Source: Anaerocolumna jejuensis DSM 15929
GTDB lineage: Bacteria; Bacillota; Clostridia; Lachnospirales; Lachnospiraceae
Length of the DNA stretch: 64,000 nucleotides
Direction: 5' to 3'
Assembly: GCF_900142215.1 (NCBI RefSeq)
Contig: NZ_FRAC01000009.1
Span: 310,001 to 374,000 of the forward strand
The notes below the pieces were generated by a model. The model saw only the letters and a program-made list of their open reading frames with translations. It was not told the origin of the DNA and ran no database searches. This document shows positions 43,979 through 52,684 of this stretch, piece after piece. The translations under genes and the position numbers were made by a program. The number at the start of each line of letters is the position of its first letter. The first letter of the stretch is position 1.

Positions 43979-44638
43979 TTATAATATCAAACTCTTTATC
44001 TTTTCATGACATTCCAGAAACGAATCAACGGAGATATCTGCCTTACTGATATCTTGCTTAATGCCTGAACCGCAATATGCTGCAACAAAAGCACCTGCGC
44101 TCTTCGCTGCTTGTATTCCCACCGGAGAATCTTCAAATACAATACATTCTTCCGGTCTGGCACCAAGTAAATTCATGGCCTTTAAATACCCCTGTGGGTC
44201 CGGTTTGCTTTTTGTGCACATGTCACCACAAATAATCACATCAAATAGAGACATCATATTCATACGATTTAATGCAATAATGATAAGCCGTGTTGAAGTT
44301 GATGTTACAATGCCGGTTTTGATTCCTTTACACCGATACTCCTTAATAAAAGAAACCAATCCCGGCATAGGCTCCATACAACTATTTTCGTAGGTATTGC
44401 CTATCTGTCTGCGTTTATTTGTGAATTCCTCCAATGTGACTTTTTTTAATGATTTTGATAACAAGCCGGCTATCAGAGACGGATCATTTTTACCAATTAA
44501 TTTACTGCGTTCTTCATCCGTTAGTGTAATATCAAAGCAAGCAAGTGCCTGTCTAAGATATTTTGCATTGCTTTCTTCTGTATTTGCAATAACTCCGTCA
44601 AAATCAAAAAGAATATATTTTTTATCCATTTCTTTCAT
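43979..44638 (-). CDS. HAD-superfamily phosphatase/phosphoglucomutase-like protein
   Basis: 219 aa. HAD motif I is DFDGVIANT (near 12-20), motif II is VTST near 115, and motif III/IV is CIVFEDSPVGIQAAKSAG (near 167-184). The helical cap is of the beta-phosphoglucomutase type. It is the last gene of the fra-type operon and overlaps the cupin gene by 4 bp (ATGA). It could remove phosphate from a sugar phosphate that accumulates when the Amadori pathway is blocked; the substrate is not decided by sequence. Confidence 0.82.
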   Translation of the reverse strand: MKEMDKKYILFDFDGVIANTEESNAKYLRQALACFDITLTDEERSKLIGKNDPSLIAGLLSKSLKKVTLEEFTNKRRQIGNTYENSCMEPMPGLVSFIKEYRCKGIKTGIVTSTSTRLIIIALNRMNMMSLFDVIICGDMCTKSKPDPQGYLKAMNLLGARPEECIVFEDSPVGIQAAKSAGAFVAAYCGSGIKQDISKADISVDSFLECHEKIKSLIL

Positions 44639-45048
44639 TCTGAAAATAGCCTACGTGCATTTACCTGAATATATTCAATTTCTTCCTTTGAAAGCTCACA
44701 GAAGTCACTGTTTTCCATTGAGCAATTGGAATCCTGAACATACATCATCTTGGTGTCTTTCTGTGTTATTGAGTAAAACCAACATTCGGCAGGTACATTA
44801 TAAACCTTTCCCTTTTCCATTAACGTTAATTCTATTTTAAATTTGTTATTTTCACGCTCAGCAGTTATCAAGATTGCTTTACCGGCAGCAAGAATAAATT
44901 GCTCATCTGTTGAATGATGAACCTCTAAATGGACAATGCCTTCAATATCATTGTCCGGCTTCCAATTTTTAATACTTACCAGCCATTTTTCATTTTTGTA
45001 AACGCACAGAATTCCTTCGTTATTATTTTCATATATATCCGGTTTCAT
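44635..45048 (-). CDS. Small cupin-like protein in the fra operon
   Basis: 137 aa. The segment LEVHHSTDEQFILAAGKAILI (about 42-62) is a cupin motif 1 with possible metal ligands His-His and Glu, followed by further beta strands. I do not know a named family for it. It lies between the FraD kinase and HAD genes, so it may act on the Amadori compound, its phosphate or a product, for example as an epimerase or sensor. This is inference. Confidence 0.6.
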   Translation of the reverse strand: MKPDIYENNNEGILCVYKNEKWLVSIKNWKPDNDIEGIVHLEVHHSTDEQFILAAGKAILITAERENNKFKIELTLMEKGKVYNVPAECWFYSITQKDTKMMYVQDSNCSMENSDFCELSKEEIEYIQVNARRLFSE

Positions 45049-45074
45049 GATAATTTCCTCCGCTTATTTTCTAA

Positions 45075-45962
45075 TTATACTTCTGTTTTTCCTGCTATCC
45101 TTGTACCATATCCAAATGCACCTTCCATCGTGCAGACCTTTGCAGAAAATTCTGCTCCTCTGTTCATTGCAGCTTTCAGGCGTCCTAACATTTCTTCATC
45201 AGTACCTTCCAGAAGCGCTCCTGTTTCTGAGTATTCCAGAAGCGAACACAGAAAAGCAGTAAAGTAGGAATCTCCTGCTCCCATGGTATCAATGACATCC
45301 TCTGCATGAACTGCCAGGGCATAAAGAAATTCATTTTTGCAGAGAACGTAAGACCCGTCTTCTCCGATTGTACCAAGCACAATGGGAACTCCATAGGCTT
45401 GTACCTTTTTCATTTCAGTCTTTCGTTTTTCAGGTGTCAGATGTGCACAGGACAGAATAGCCACCGTAATATACGGACACACTTTCTCTAGGTATTCATC
45501 TGTCCATCTGTTTGAAAAATCATAAGCAATGGGCACGCCTGTTTCCTTCAATTCCGGAAGGTTTTCTTCAATGTAGCTGTTTAAATTCGTATAAATGAGA
45601 TGAAATTTTTTGATATATTCAAAGTCCTCCTGTGTAAAAACAAAAGGGTGCGCTTTCGCTATCCCACCTTTATTGGAGCCTAGAAATACACGGTCATTGT
45701 TTTTCAGCGTAACCAGAGCAAATCCATTTTCTCCTTCAAAATGACGGCAATGACTATCGTCAACTCCTATCTCTGCCAGGACCTTCCGTACATAGTTTGC
45801 AACCTCGTCACTTCCATACTTTCCAAGGTATGCGGTATCCATGCCATTCATTTTCCCGTAAACACAGGTATTTACACACTGTCCGCCAGGATACATTATT
45901 CCACGGGAAAGATACTTGTCACATACATTATCTCCTATGGAAATAATTCTGCCATTCTTCAT
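45075..45962 (-). CDS. fraD: Fructose-asparagine/fructoselysine kinase, PfkB family
   Basis: About 295 aa ribokinase-like sugar kinase. IISIGDNVCDKY opens the fold, MYPGGQCVNTCVYG (near 23-36) is the substrate-binding GG motif, and DTMGAGDSYFTAF near 233-245 carries the anion hole and catalytic Asp. Kinases with this N-terminus occur in Amadori-product loci and phosphorylate the sugar 6-OH. ATG 45962 has GGAG 7 nt upstream; the frame is open 9 codons further. It directly follows fraB copy 1 (29-bp gap). Confidence 0.82.
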   Translation of the reverse strand: MKNGRIISIGDNVCDKYLSRGIMYPGGQCVNTCVYGKMNGMDTAYLGKYGSDEVANYVRKVLAEIGVDDSHCRHFEGENGFALVTLKNNDRVFLGSNKGGIAKAHPFVFTQEDFEYIKKFHLIYTNLNSYIEENLPELKETGVPIAYDFSNRWTDEYLEKVCPYITVAILSCAHLTPEKRKTEMKKVQAYGVPIVLGTIGEDGSYVLCKNEFLYALAVHAEDVIDTMGAGDSYFTAFLCSLLEYSETGALLEGTDEEMLGRLKAAMNRGAEFSAKVCTMEGAFGYGTRIAGKTEV

Positions 45963-45991
45963 TTCTTCACTCCTCTTATTCGATGTCAAAA

Positions 45992-46981
45992 TTAATACTC
46001 AACCTTCCACATATAACGGCGGGTAGTCAGCGGATGCTCACGCTCTGCGGCCAACGCCTGATTATATACCGGATATACATTATTGAATAACGAGTGGTTA
46101 AAGTAATCAACTACGGAAGGATCAATGGTGGAAAGTCCAAGCTCCCTGGCATCCAGAATTTCAATGCGCTTTGCATAGGTAGTTAAAAACTTCAGCGCCC
46201 TCTCATCCAATGCACGGGTTGAGCCTTCTGAAATCTGAATTACAAAGGGAATATTGGCATCTGTTATCTCGAAGGGACCGTGAAAATATTCGCCGCTGTG
46301 AATGCTGTTTGAATTGATCCACTGCATTTCCATGAAGATACAGATGCTTTCCATATATGCCGCGCCATATCCTGCACCGCTGGCCATTGTATAGATCACC
46401 TTGTCGTCTTTATGGCTTTCTGCAAATACAAGGGCACGTTTCTTCACATGCTCGCATGCATTTTTTACGATACGGTCAATCATGCCAACACCCTGCAGGA
46501 ATTTCTCGTAGTTCTCATAGCCTTCCGTCTGCTTCAGCAGTTCAACTGCTACAAGCAGTCCACAGATGGTTTTTTCTCCCGCCGTATCCTTTTCATCACC
46601 AAAAGAATAACGCACAATATAATCACCATACTGAATGATTTCCGATTCCTGTAACCAGGTCAGAAGGATAACGGCTGCCCCTGCTTCCTTACCAAGCGCT
46701 GCCGCACGTATTGTTTCCGGTGTATTGCCCTTATGGCATGCAAGACATATGATAGAATTCTCTCCAAAATCCTTTGGCGTGCTGTGAACAAATTCATTGC
46801 TGTTTATCCATGCGGACTTGATGCCTGCGCACTCTCTTTCCATAAAAGTCTTTGCAGGATAGAGAGCTCCTAAAGAACCTCCGCATCCGACGAAATAAAG
46901 TGATTTCACTCCGCCTTTGTCTTTCTTCTGTTCCAAAATCTCCTCGATAATGTTCTTAATGTCTGTACTTTTATATTCCAT
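45992..46981 (-). CDS. fraB: FraB-type 6-phosphofructose-amino-acid deglycase, copy 1
   Basis: 329 aa SIS-domain enzyme that splits a 6-phosphorylated Amadori compound (fructose-asparagine/aspartate or similar) into glucose-6-phosphate and the amino acid. GCGGSLGALYPAKTF (32-46) is the phosphate-binding loop. Glu218 in IFMEMQW and His234 in EYFHGPFEI match the catalytic pair I recall for Salmonella FraB. The C-terminus HPLTTRRYMWKVEY also agrees with FraB more than with FrlB. It differs from the copy at 48998-49987 at only 13 positions. The operon order here is fraA, fraB1, fraD, cupin, HAD. Confidence 0.85.
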   Translation of the reverse strand: MEYKSTDIKNIIEEILEQKKDKGGVKSLYFVGCGGSLGALYPAKTFMERECAGIKSAWINSNEFVHSTPKDFGENSIICLACHKGNTPETIRAAALGKEAGAAVILLTWLQESEIIQYGDYIVRYSFGDEKDTAGEKTICGLLVAVELLKQTEGYENYEKFLQGVGMIDRIVKNACEHVKKRALVFAESHKDDKVIYTMASGAGYGAAYMESICIFMEMQWINSNSIHSGEYFHGPFEITDANIPFVIQISEGSTRALDERALKFLTTYAKRIEILDARELGLSTIDPSVVDYFNHSLFNNVYPVYNQALAAEREHPLTTRRYMWKVEY

Positions 46982-47160
46982 TTTTCATTCTCCTCTATCC
47001 AATATAAAGTTAACCAGCTTTAATTTTTAGATTAATTTATTTTAAAGAATTTCTAACCTCCTTTTTGTAGAAAACAGGACCGCAGCCGAAGCCAATGCAA
47101 AAAATCACCCCAAGACATCAGCTGCGCTCCAATCAAAAGCAGGCTAATTGACGGCCGTTA

Positions 47161-48480
47161 TCAAAATACAATTGCTCCAAGACCAATGGCAACCAATACG
47201 GAAACCACTGTACAAACCAGACCAGGAACCATATAGCTGTGATTTAAAACGAATTTTCCAATCTTTGTTGTACCCGCAGAGTCAAATGCAAGAGCAGCAA
47301 CACACTGACCTGATGCAGGAATGAAATAGTTTGAAGAACAAGCAATCCACCCGGCTACAATAATATTGGCAGGAAGGCCTAAAGCAATGCCAATCGGAAC
47401 CATAATCATTGTTGTGGAGGACTGGCTGGTCGTTATAGCACCAACAATAAATACGGCAATTATGTAGATCCAGGGATACCTGTTTGTCAAAGCAGACATG
47501 TTATCCGTGATAAAGGAAGCCTGATCTCCAATAAACGTATTTACTAACCAGCAAAGCCCAAATGCTAAAACAACTGCAAACATACCAGTACGGAAAACCG
47601 GTTGATCCAAAATCTTATCACTATCAAGCTTACTGGCAATAACCATAATAGCTGCGGCTACAAGCATAAAAATTTCGATTACCGAAGTCATCGGCAAAAC
47701 GGAATCATCCGCAAATTTAGGAAGAAATGAATGAAAGGCACCCAATAAAACAATCACTACCATTGCTCCTAAGAAAATAGCAACTGAAATCTTTGCATTT
47801 TTTGTGGCAGGCTTTTCTTCAACTTTTTTCTTTGAAAAATCCTCAATAAGTCCGGAAGCAACACGTGCCTGAAACTCGGGATCATCCGCTAACTCTTTGC
47901 CCTTTTTAAGAACAGAAAATGCTGCGGCAATTGTACCTATCAAGGTTGCAGGGACACATACGAGCAGCAAAGTGAAAAGGTTTACCGACGTATACGATGA
48001 ATCAGCCATAAAAGCAAGAATTGCAACTGTTGCGGCTGCTATCGGGCATGCCGTGATTGCTTGCTGTGAAGAAACGATTGCGACAGATATTGGACGTTCC
48101 GGACGAACACCGGTCTCTAATGAGATCTCATTGATAACCGGCAGCAAGCTGTACACAATATGGCCGGTACCACACATAAATGTGAATAAATAAGCAACAA
48201 CAGGAGCTAAAACCGTAATCATTTGCGGATTCTTGCGAAGAATTTTCTCCGCCATCTTGACCATAAATTCCAGGCCTCCGCAAGCCTGCATTGTTGATGC
48301 CGCACAGATTACAGCAATCATAATTAAGATAACTGTAATTGGCGGATCTGAAGGCTTTACATGTAAAACAAAAGTCATAATCAACATGCCTACACCACCG
48401 GCCATAGCCAGGAAGGTCCCACCCTTGCGAACTCCCCAGAAAATTATCGCCAGGACAATAATCAATTCTATCCAGAACAT
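47161..48480 (-). CDS. fraA: Dcu-family transporter, probable FraA
   Basis: 439 aa membrane protein of the DcuA/DcuB anaerobic C4-dicarboxylate family. The N-terminal ELIIVLAIIFWGVRKGG, the CGTGHIVYSLLPV segment near 118-130 and SSQQAITACPIAAATVA near 151-167 are family features. In Salmonella the fructose-asparagine importer FraA belongs to this family, and the flanking deglycase and kinase genes make an Amadori compound the likely cargo. A separate asparaginase (FraE) is not present, so fructose-aspartate may be the imported form. Its upstream region carries FraR-like sites. Confidence 0.8.
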   Translation of the reverse strand: MFWIELIIVLAIIFWGVRKGGTFLAMAGGVGMLIMTFVLHVKPSDPPITVILIMIAVICAASTMQACGGLEFMVKMAEKILRKNPQMITVLAPVVAYLFTFMCGTGHIVYSLLPVINEISLETGVRPERPISVAIVSSQQAITACPIAAATVAILAFMADSSYTSVNLFTLLLVCVPATLIGTIAAAFSVLKKGKELADDPEFQARVASGLIEDFSKKKVEEKPATKNAKISVAIFLGAMVVIVLLGAFHSFLPKFADDSVLPMTSVIEIFMLVAAAIMVIASKLDSDKILDQPVFRTGMFAVVLAFGLCWLVNTFIGDQASFITDNMSALTNRYPWIYIIAVFIVGAITTSQSSTTMIMVPIGIALGLPANIIVAGWIACSSNYFIPASGQCVAALAFDSAGTTKIGKFVLNHSYMVPGLVCTVVSVLVAIGLGAIVF

Positions 48481-48640
48481 AAATTAACCTCCTCAAATGA
48501 GTTAAATTTAATTTTTTTGCAAATCCATGTATGAAATACTGATTTATTTAATTTTCAGTATACTTATATGGTTCTTAAAGATGGTGCGCACATCTCTAAC
48601 CGTAACAATACAAGAGCAATCATTTTTTAATATTTCACTA

Positions 48641-48683
48641 TTTGTATCTATTTGTATTGCTTTGTATTTAATACAATAATACA
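48641..48683. promoter_or_regulatory. 10-bp-phased TTTGTAT repeats upstream of fraA
   Basis: TTTGTAT starts at 48641, 48651 and 48661, exactly one helical turn apart. The last is part of the dyad TTGTATTTAATACAA (48662-48676), followed by AATACATT. It is a probable regulator-binding array in the fraA control region. Confidence 0.5.
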
Positions 48684-48773
48684 TTCTCACTTTAATTATG
48701 TCAAGAGGTATTAATCATTTTATCCTAATGTGTAAGTTCTTTTTGCCGTTTTTTATATACTTTTCATAGTAGC

Positions 48774-48792
48774 AATACATTTTAATACATTC
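48774..48792. promoter_or_regulatory. FraR-like operator upstream of fraA
   Basis: AATACATTTTAATACATTC is nearly identical to the site in the fraB2/fraR divergent promoter (50036-50052). It is a direct repeat of AATACATT with a 10-bp step. Confidence 0.55.
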
Positions 48793-48934
48793 CTGGTGAT
48801 TCCTGCAGGACAATTTTCTATTATTCTTTTGCCCTCTGCCTTGAACAGGTAAAGACAGTTCACCTATACTTTTTTATAAAAAGGCTATAAATATTCAACC
48901 TTAATACCTCAGGTAATTCGTTTCGGCACAGCAC

Positions 48935-48963
48935 AAAAAGCGGTGTCTTTTTGGACACCGCTC
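48935..48963 (-). terminator. Terminator after fraB copy 2
   Basis: Minus strand GAGCGGTGTC-CAAAAA-GACACCGC followed by TTTTTGTG, about 35 nt after the stop. It separates fraB2 from fraA, so the two deglycase copies are on different transcripts. Confidence 0.8.
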
Positions 48964-48997
48964 GAGAAGATAGTCAGGAATCTCTTTTTATATGATA

Positions 48998-49987
48998 TTA
49001 GTATTCAACTTTCCACATATAACGGCGGGTAGTCAGCGGATGCTCGCGCACTGCGGCCAATGCCTGATTATATACCGGGTATATATTATTGAATAACGAA
49101 TGGTTAAAGTAATCAACTACGGAAGAATCAATGGTGGAAAGCCCAAGCTCCTTGGCATCCAGAATTTCGATGCGCTTCGCATATGTGGTCAGGAACTTCA
49201 ATGCCCTCTCATCCAATTCACGGGTTGAGCCTTCTGAAATCTGAATTACAAAGGGAATATTGGCATCTGTTATCTCGAAGGGACCGTGAAAATATTCGCC
49301 ACTGTGAATGCTGTTTGAATTGATCCACTGCATCTCCATAAAAATACAGATGCTTTCCATATATGCCGCACCGTATCCCGCACCGCTGGCCATTGTATAG
49401 ATTACATTGTCGTCTTTATGATTTTCTGCAAATTCCAGGGCATGTTTCTTCACATGCTCGCAAGCATTTTTTACGATACGGTCAATCATACCAACACCCT
49501 GCAGGAATTTATCGTAATTTTCATAGCCTTCCGTCTGCTTCAGCAGTTCAACTGCAACAAGCAGTCCACAGATGGTTTTTTCTCCCGCCGTATCCTTTTC
49601 ATCACCAAAAGAATAGCGTACAATGTAATCACCATACTGGATGATTTCCGATTCCTGTAACCAGGTCAGTATGATAACGGCTGCTCCTGCTTTCTTACCA
49701 AGCGCTGCCGCACGTATTGTTTCCGGTGTATTTCCTTTATGACAGGCAAGGCAGATGATAGAATTCTCTCCAAAATCCTTTGGCGTGCTGTGAACAAATT
49801 CATTGCTGTTTATCCATGCGGACTTGATACCTGCACACTCTCTTTCCATAAAAGTCTTTGCAGGGTAGAGAGCTCCTAAAGAGCCTCCGCATCCGACGAA
49901 ATAAAGCGATTTCACTCCGCCTTTGTCCTTCTTCTGTTCCAAAATCTCTTCCATAATATTTTTAATGTCTGTACTTTTATATTCCAT
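48998..49987 (-). CDS. fraB: FraB-type 6-phosphofructose-amino-acid deglycase, copy 2
   Basis: 329 aa, about 96% identical in protein to the copy at 45992-46981 (13 differences counted by eye), with the same phosphate loop, Glu218 and His234. The ribosome site and first codons are the same too (AGGAGAATGAAAA before ATG). It is transcribed alone from the divergent promoter shared with the GntR gene and has its own terminator. The amino acid changes cluster around residues 183-194, away from the active site. The copies therefore most likely have the same activity with different expression. Confidence 0.85.
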   Translation of the reverse strand: MEYKSTDIKNIMEEILEQKKDKGGVKSLYFVGCGGSLGALYPAKTFMERECAGIKSAWINSNEFVHSTPKDFGENSIICLACHKGNTPETIRAAALGKKAGAAVIILTWLQESEIIQYGDYIVRYSFGDEKDTAGEKTICGLLVAVELLKQTEGYENYDKFLQGVGMIDRIVKNACEHVKKHALEFAENHKDDNVIYTMASGAGYGAAYMESICIFMEMQWINSNSIHSGEYFHGPFEITDANIPFVIQISEGSTRELDERALKFLTTYAKRIEILDAKELGLSTIDSSVVDYFNHSLFNNIYPVYNQALAAVREHPLTTRRYMWKVEY

Positions 49988-50035
49988 TTTTCATTCTCCT
50001 TTAATTTATGTATCTTATTGTTCTGTGTATATGAT

Positions 50036-50108
50036 AATACATTATAATACATATTGTCAATATCTAATTTTGATATATACAATATTTCTCAAATGTATTA
50101 TAATAAAT
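50036..50108. promoter_or_regulatory. Divergent fraB2/fraR promoter region with paired operators
   Basis: AATACATTATAATACAT (50036-50052) and its inverted counterpart ATGTATTATAATAAAT (50093-50108) flank 40 bp. The first lies within the spacer of a minus-strand promoter whose TTGACA is at 50060-50055. The second contains the plus-strand -10 TATAAT (50099-50104) of the GntR gene. Both promoters would be blocked by bound regulator. Confidence 0.65.
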
Positions 50109-50153
50109 GATAAATACCTCATATAAATATTAGTAAGAGGAAGGAATGTTCAT

Positions 50154-50870
50154 ATGAAACTGGATAATACAATTGTAACACCTTTATATAAGCAGCTTGA
50201 GGAGAAATTTCAAAAAGAAATTGAAAATGGAGAACGTCCGGCCGGAAGCAGATTTCCAACTGAGAACGAATTAAGCGAGCAATACAAAGTAAGCCGTGTA
50301 ACCGTTCGAAAAGCTCTGTCCAGGTTAACGGACATGGGATATCTGGACAGAAAATCCGGAAAAGGAACCTTTGTTGCCGAAAAAAAATTACAACGCGGGC
50401 TGTCAAAGGGAGTTATTGGTTTTACGGAAATGTGCCAGTTGATGGGGGTAAAACCAGGCGCAAGAATCATCAAGATTGCATTGGAAGACCCGACTCCAAG
50501 AGAAATGGAGCTGATGCATTTGGAATCAGACGAAAAAATACTTGTTCTTGAACGCATACGGTACGCAGATGATAAACCGGTCATTTTGGAATTAAATAAA
50601 TTTCCCGAATCCTTTTCCTTTTTATTCAGTGAGAATCTCAATGATTCCTCTTTATACGAAATTCTCAAAGAGAAACATAATATTGTTTTCAATGACTCTT
50701 CCAAAACACTGGATATTATATTTGCTGCCTCTAAAGAAGCAAAAGCTCTGAATATTTCCAAAGGTTATCCGCTCTTAAGGATAGACAGTATTTTACAGGA
50801 TACAAATAACAATATGTTTAATCTTTCCCAGCAGCTTTGTATTGGTGATAAATTTAAACTAATTGTTTAA
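50154..50870 (+). CDS. fraR: GntR/HutC-family regulator of the fra locus
   Basis: 238 aa. The N-terminal GntR winged helix (PLYKQLEEKFQKEIENGERP, then FPTENELSEQYKVSRVTVRKAL) is followed by a UTRA ligand domain (about 85-235). It is divergent from fraB2 and flanked by operators that also occur before fraA. The expected ligand is the 6-phosphorylated Amadori compound or a sugar phosphate. The naming follows context and family, not a proven orthology. Confidence 0.82.
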   Translation: MKLDNTIVTPLYKQLEEKFQKEIENGERPAGSRFPTENELSEQYKVSRVTVRKALSRLTDMGYLDRKSGKGTFVAEKKLQRGLSKGVIGFTEMCQLMGVKPGARIIKIALEDPTPREMELMHLESDEKILVLERIRYADDKPVILELNKFPESFSFLFSENLNDSSLYEILKEKHNIVFNDSSKTLDIIFAASKEAKALNISKGYPLLRIDSILQDTNNNMFNLSQQLCIGDKFKLIV

Positions 50871-50881
50871 TGAGCAGAAAA

Positions 50882-50932
50882 ATGCCGCATGAAGCTGGTA
50901 TCTCTTACAAGAGTACTATCTTCACGCGGCAT
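50882..50932 (+). terminator. Terminator after fraR
   Basis: ATGCCGC-ATGAAG...CTTC-ACGCGGCAT hairpin just after the stop codon; the T-rich tail starts about 25 nt later (GATTTTTCATTATTTT). Confidence 0.5.
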
Positions 50933-51240
50933 CTGATTATTAATCACTGGTGTGATTTTTCATTATTTTATATATTTCTTTATTTACATTTTTTTTATCT
51001 GAAATTCTTTATTTATAAATCTTTATTTTATTTCTTTATTTTTGATTTGAGTGACAAAAGCTGATTGTTTGAGTGCAAGCGAGTTATCTGTTTTACAATA
51101 TGTCCAGCACAAAATATTCAGAGAATTAGAACTTCTTATACCTTGGAATCGATGCATGAGTTCTTTCTGGTTTGTGCAAATTGCCGTCCCCTTTCGAAAG
51201 ACTACCCTTTCGACACCCAAATCATTTTTATTCTTTATAA
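50933..51240. other. Intergenic between fraR and the TolB-like gene
   Basis: AT-rich, then a more mixed stretch with a small CGAAAG/CTTTCG hairpin near 51197-51214. Short open frames exist on both strands but none has a ribosome site, and I recognise none. Nothing else seen. Confidence 0.3.
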
Positions 51241-52353
51241 CTATTTCTGTAAAGAGAACTCCAAATAAACAATACTGCTGTTATACTGTTTTCCATCCCA
51301 CTGGGTATAAACAAGTTCTTTACCGGATGGACTCCAGCAGGTAACTGCATTCAAGATATCCACTGCTATGAGCGTAGACTTGCCGGTCAGCATATCATAA
51401 AGGTACAAACCGTTAGCAGCACCTTTACTATCCCCCTTCATGCTGTAAGCAATCATCCTCTGGTCCGGAGACCATGATACTCCTCCAAGCTCTGCCCCTT
51501 CGGCTATGGTTTTCACATTACTTCCATCCCTGTCACTTAGTGATAAAATTTGTTTAGACCCTTTATACTGCAAAGCTAACAGCTGATTTTCATCCGGAGC
51601 GGGATATAGCCCGGAAACATTGGCAAGATTCAGGCTTGTAATTTTTCCGGTAGACAGATTTAAAGCCATAATGGTATTATCATCGGCGGTATTATAGTAG
51701 ATTAAATCTTTCAATTTCTTAATAATAAAAATACTTTTTTGGTCCAGTTCCTTCAAAGAAGTTATTTTTCCTTCTGTACTGGCATAATAGGCTCCATTGG
51801 TATATCCTGCTCCGATAACCGTATTTTTATCAGCCCAGTTGGCACTGCCTGCACTTCCGATAGGGTCACCAGAAATACCAAAGCTTTTCAGGTTCTCAAG
51901 ATTAAGTACATAATACGACAAATCGCCCAGGCTGTTACCGCTGTATAACAGGTTTTTCTTGTCAGAAGAAAGTTTTGCTCCGCCCAGATTCAGTTCTGCC
52001 TCTTCCTTTAAAAGCTTATATTCCTTTGTTTTGAGATTATACAGGTACAGGCTTCTGGGATAAGAATCTGATAATTCTTCCAGCTTCATTTTCTCAAGGG
52101 ACTCATTTTCCTTTGAAACCACCACCGTATCCCCATCCAGCCAATCAGAGATTTCCAGCTTTTTATAGGAATCAATTTTGGCTATGGATATCTCGGGAGC
52201 ACCTGCTTCTTTACCTGTATTATCAATAACTGTTATAGAGCCCCCTGGTTCTTTTATGGTTACTTTGTCTTCATTACTTTTTGTACTGCAGCCTGTAGTA
52301 GTAATTAATAAAATCATGGCAAATATTATTTTGGTTATTTGTTTCTTCTTCAT
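51241..52353 (-). CDS. TolB-like beta-propeller lipoprotein
   Basis: 370 aa. Signal peptide with lipobox TTTGC, Cys22. The rest is a six-bladed propeller of TolB/WD40-like repeats, visible as SWSPDQRMIAYSM and CWSPSGKELVYTQWDG near the end. It is extracytoplasmic and membrane-anchored. It follows a sensor kinase/response regulator pair on the same strand, separated by 330 bp with hairpin repeats. It may be an output or sensory accessory of that system. Function unknown. Confidence 0.75.
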   Translation of the reverse strand: MKKKQITKIIFAMILLITTTGCSTKSNEDKVTIKEPGGSITVIDNTGKEAGAPEISIAKIDSYKKLEISDWLDGDTVVVSKENESLEKMKLEELSDSYPRSLYLYNLKTKEYKLLKEEAELNLGGAKLSSDKKNLLYSGNSLGDLSYYVLNLENLKSFGISGDPIGSAGSANWADKNTVIGAGYTNGAYYASTEGKITSLKELDQKSIFIIKKLKDLIYYNTADDNTIMALNLSTGKITSLNLANVSGLYPAPDENQLLALQYKGSKQILSLSDRDGSNVKTIAEGAELGGVSWSPDQRMIAYSMKGDSKGAANGLYLYDMLTGKSTLIAVDILNAVTCWSPSGKELVYTQWDGKQYNSSIVYLEFSLQK

Positions 52354-52449
52354 ATAATTCTCCTTTCCGCCGCCAAAATCGGCGGCACCAATATTACTGA
52401 AAGCTTTTCTTGAACAGCTTATTTAAATGCACCATTTTATGACTTAGCC

Positions 52450-52560
52450 CCATTGCATAACACATCTGCTCTCATATCGCATCTGCTAGCATATGCATCT
52501 GCCCGCATATACGTCACTGCCATAAGTCAGGGTGTGAAATGTCTTTCATTTCACTCTCAT
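52450..52560. repeat. Degenerate two-hairpin repeat
   Basis: Contains CATTGCATAA, several GCATCTGC/GCATAT imperfect palindromes, the link CACTGCCATAAGT and the hairpin GTGTGAAA..TTTCAC that ends the units at 21.5, 42.6 and 54.9 kb. It lies between the kinase and TolB-like genes. The first hairpin is poorly preserved. Confidence 0.5.
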
Positions 52561-52684
52561 CGCCTCCTCGGTATAAGATTACCAAGAATTTGTTTCAATA
52601 CAATATACAATTATAGCTATCCTGTAAATAATTGTTTCCAAAATGTAAACATTTCTTCAACCGGCACCATTATTCTGTGTGTAC

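Noticed and set aside
51051..51344. 97-codon plus-strand ORF running into the TolB-like gene
   Set aside because: It overlaps a well-supported gene on the other strand and has no ribosome site; the sequence resembles no family I know.
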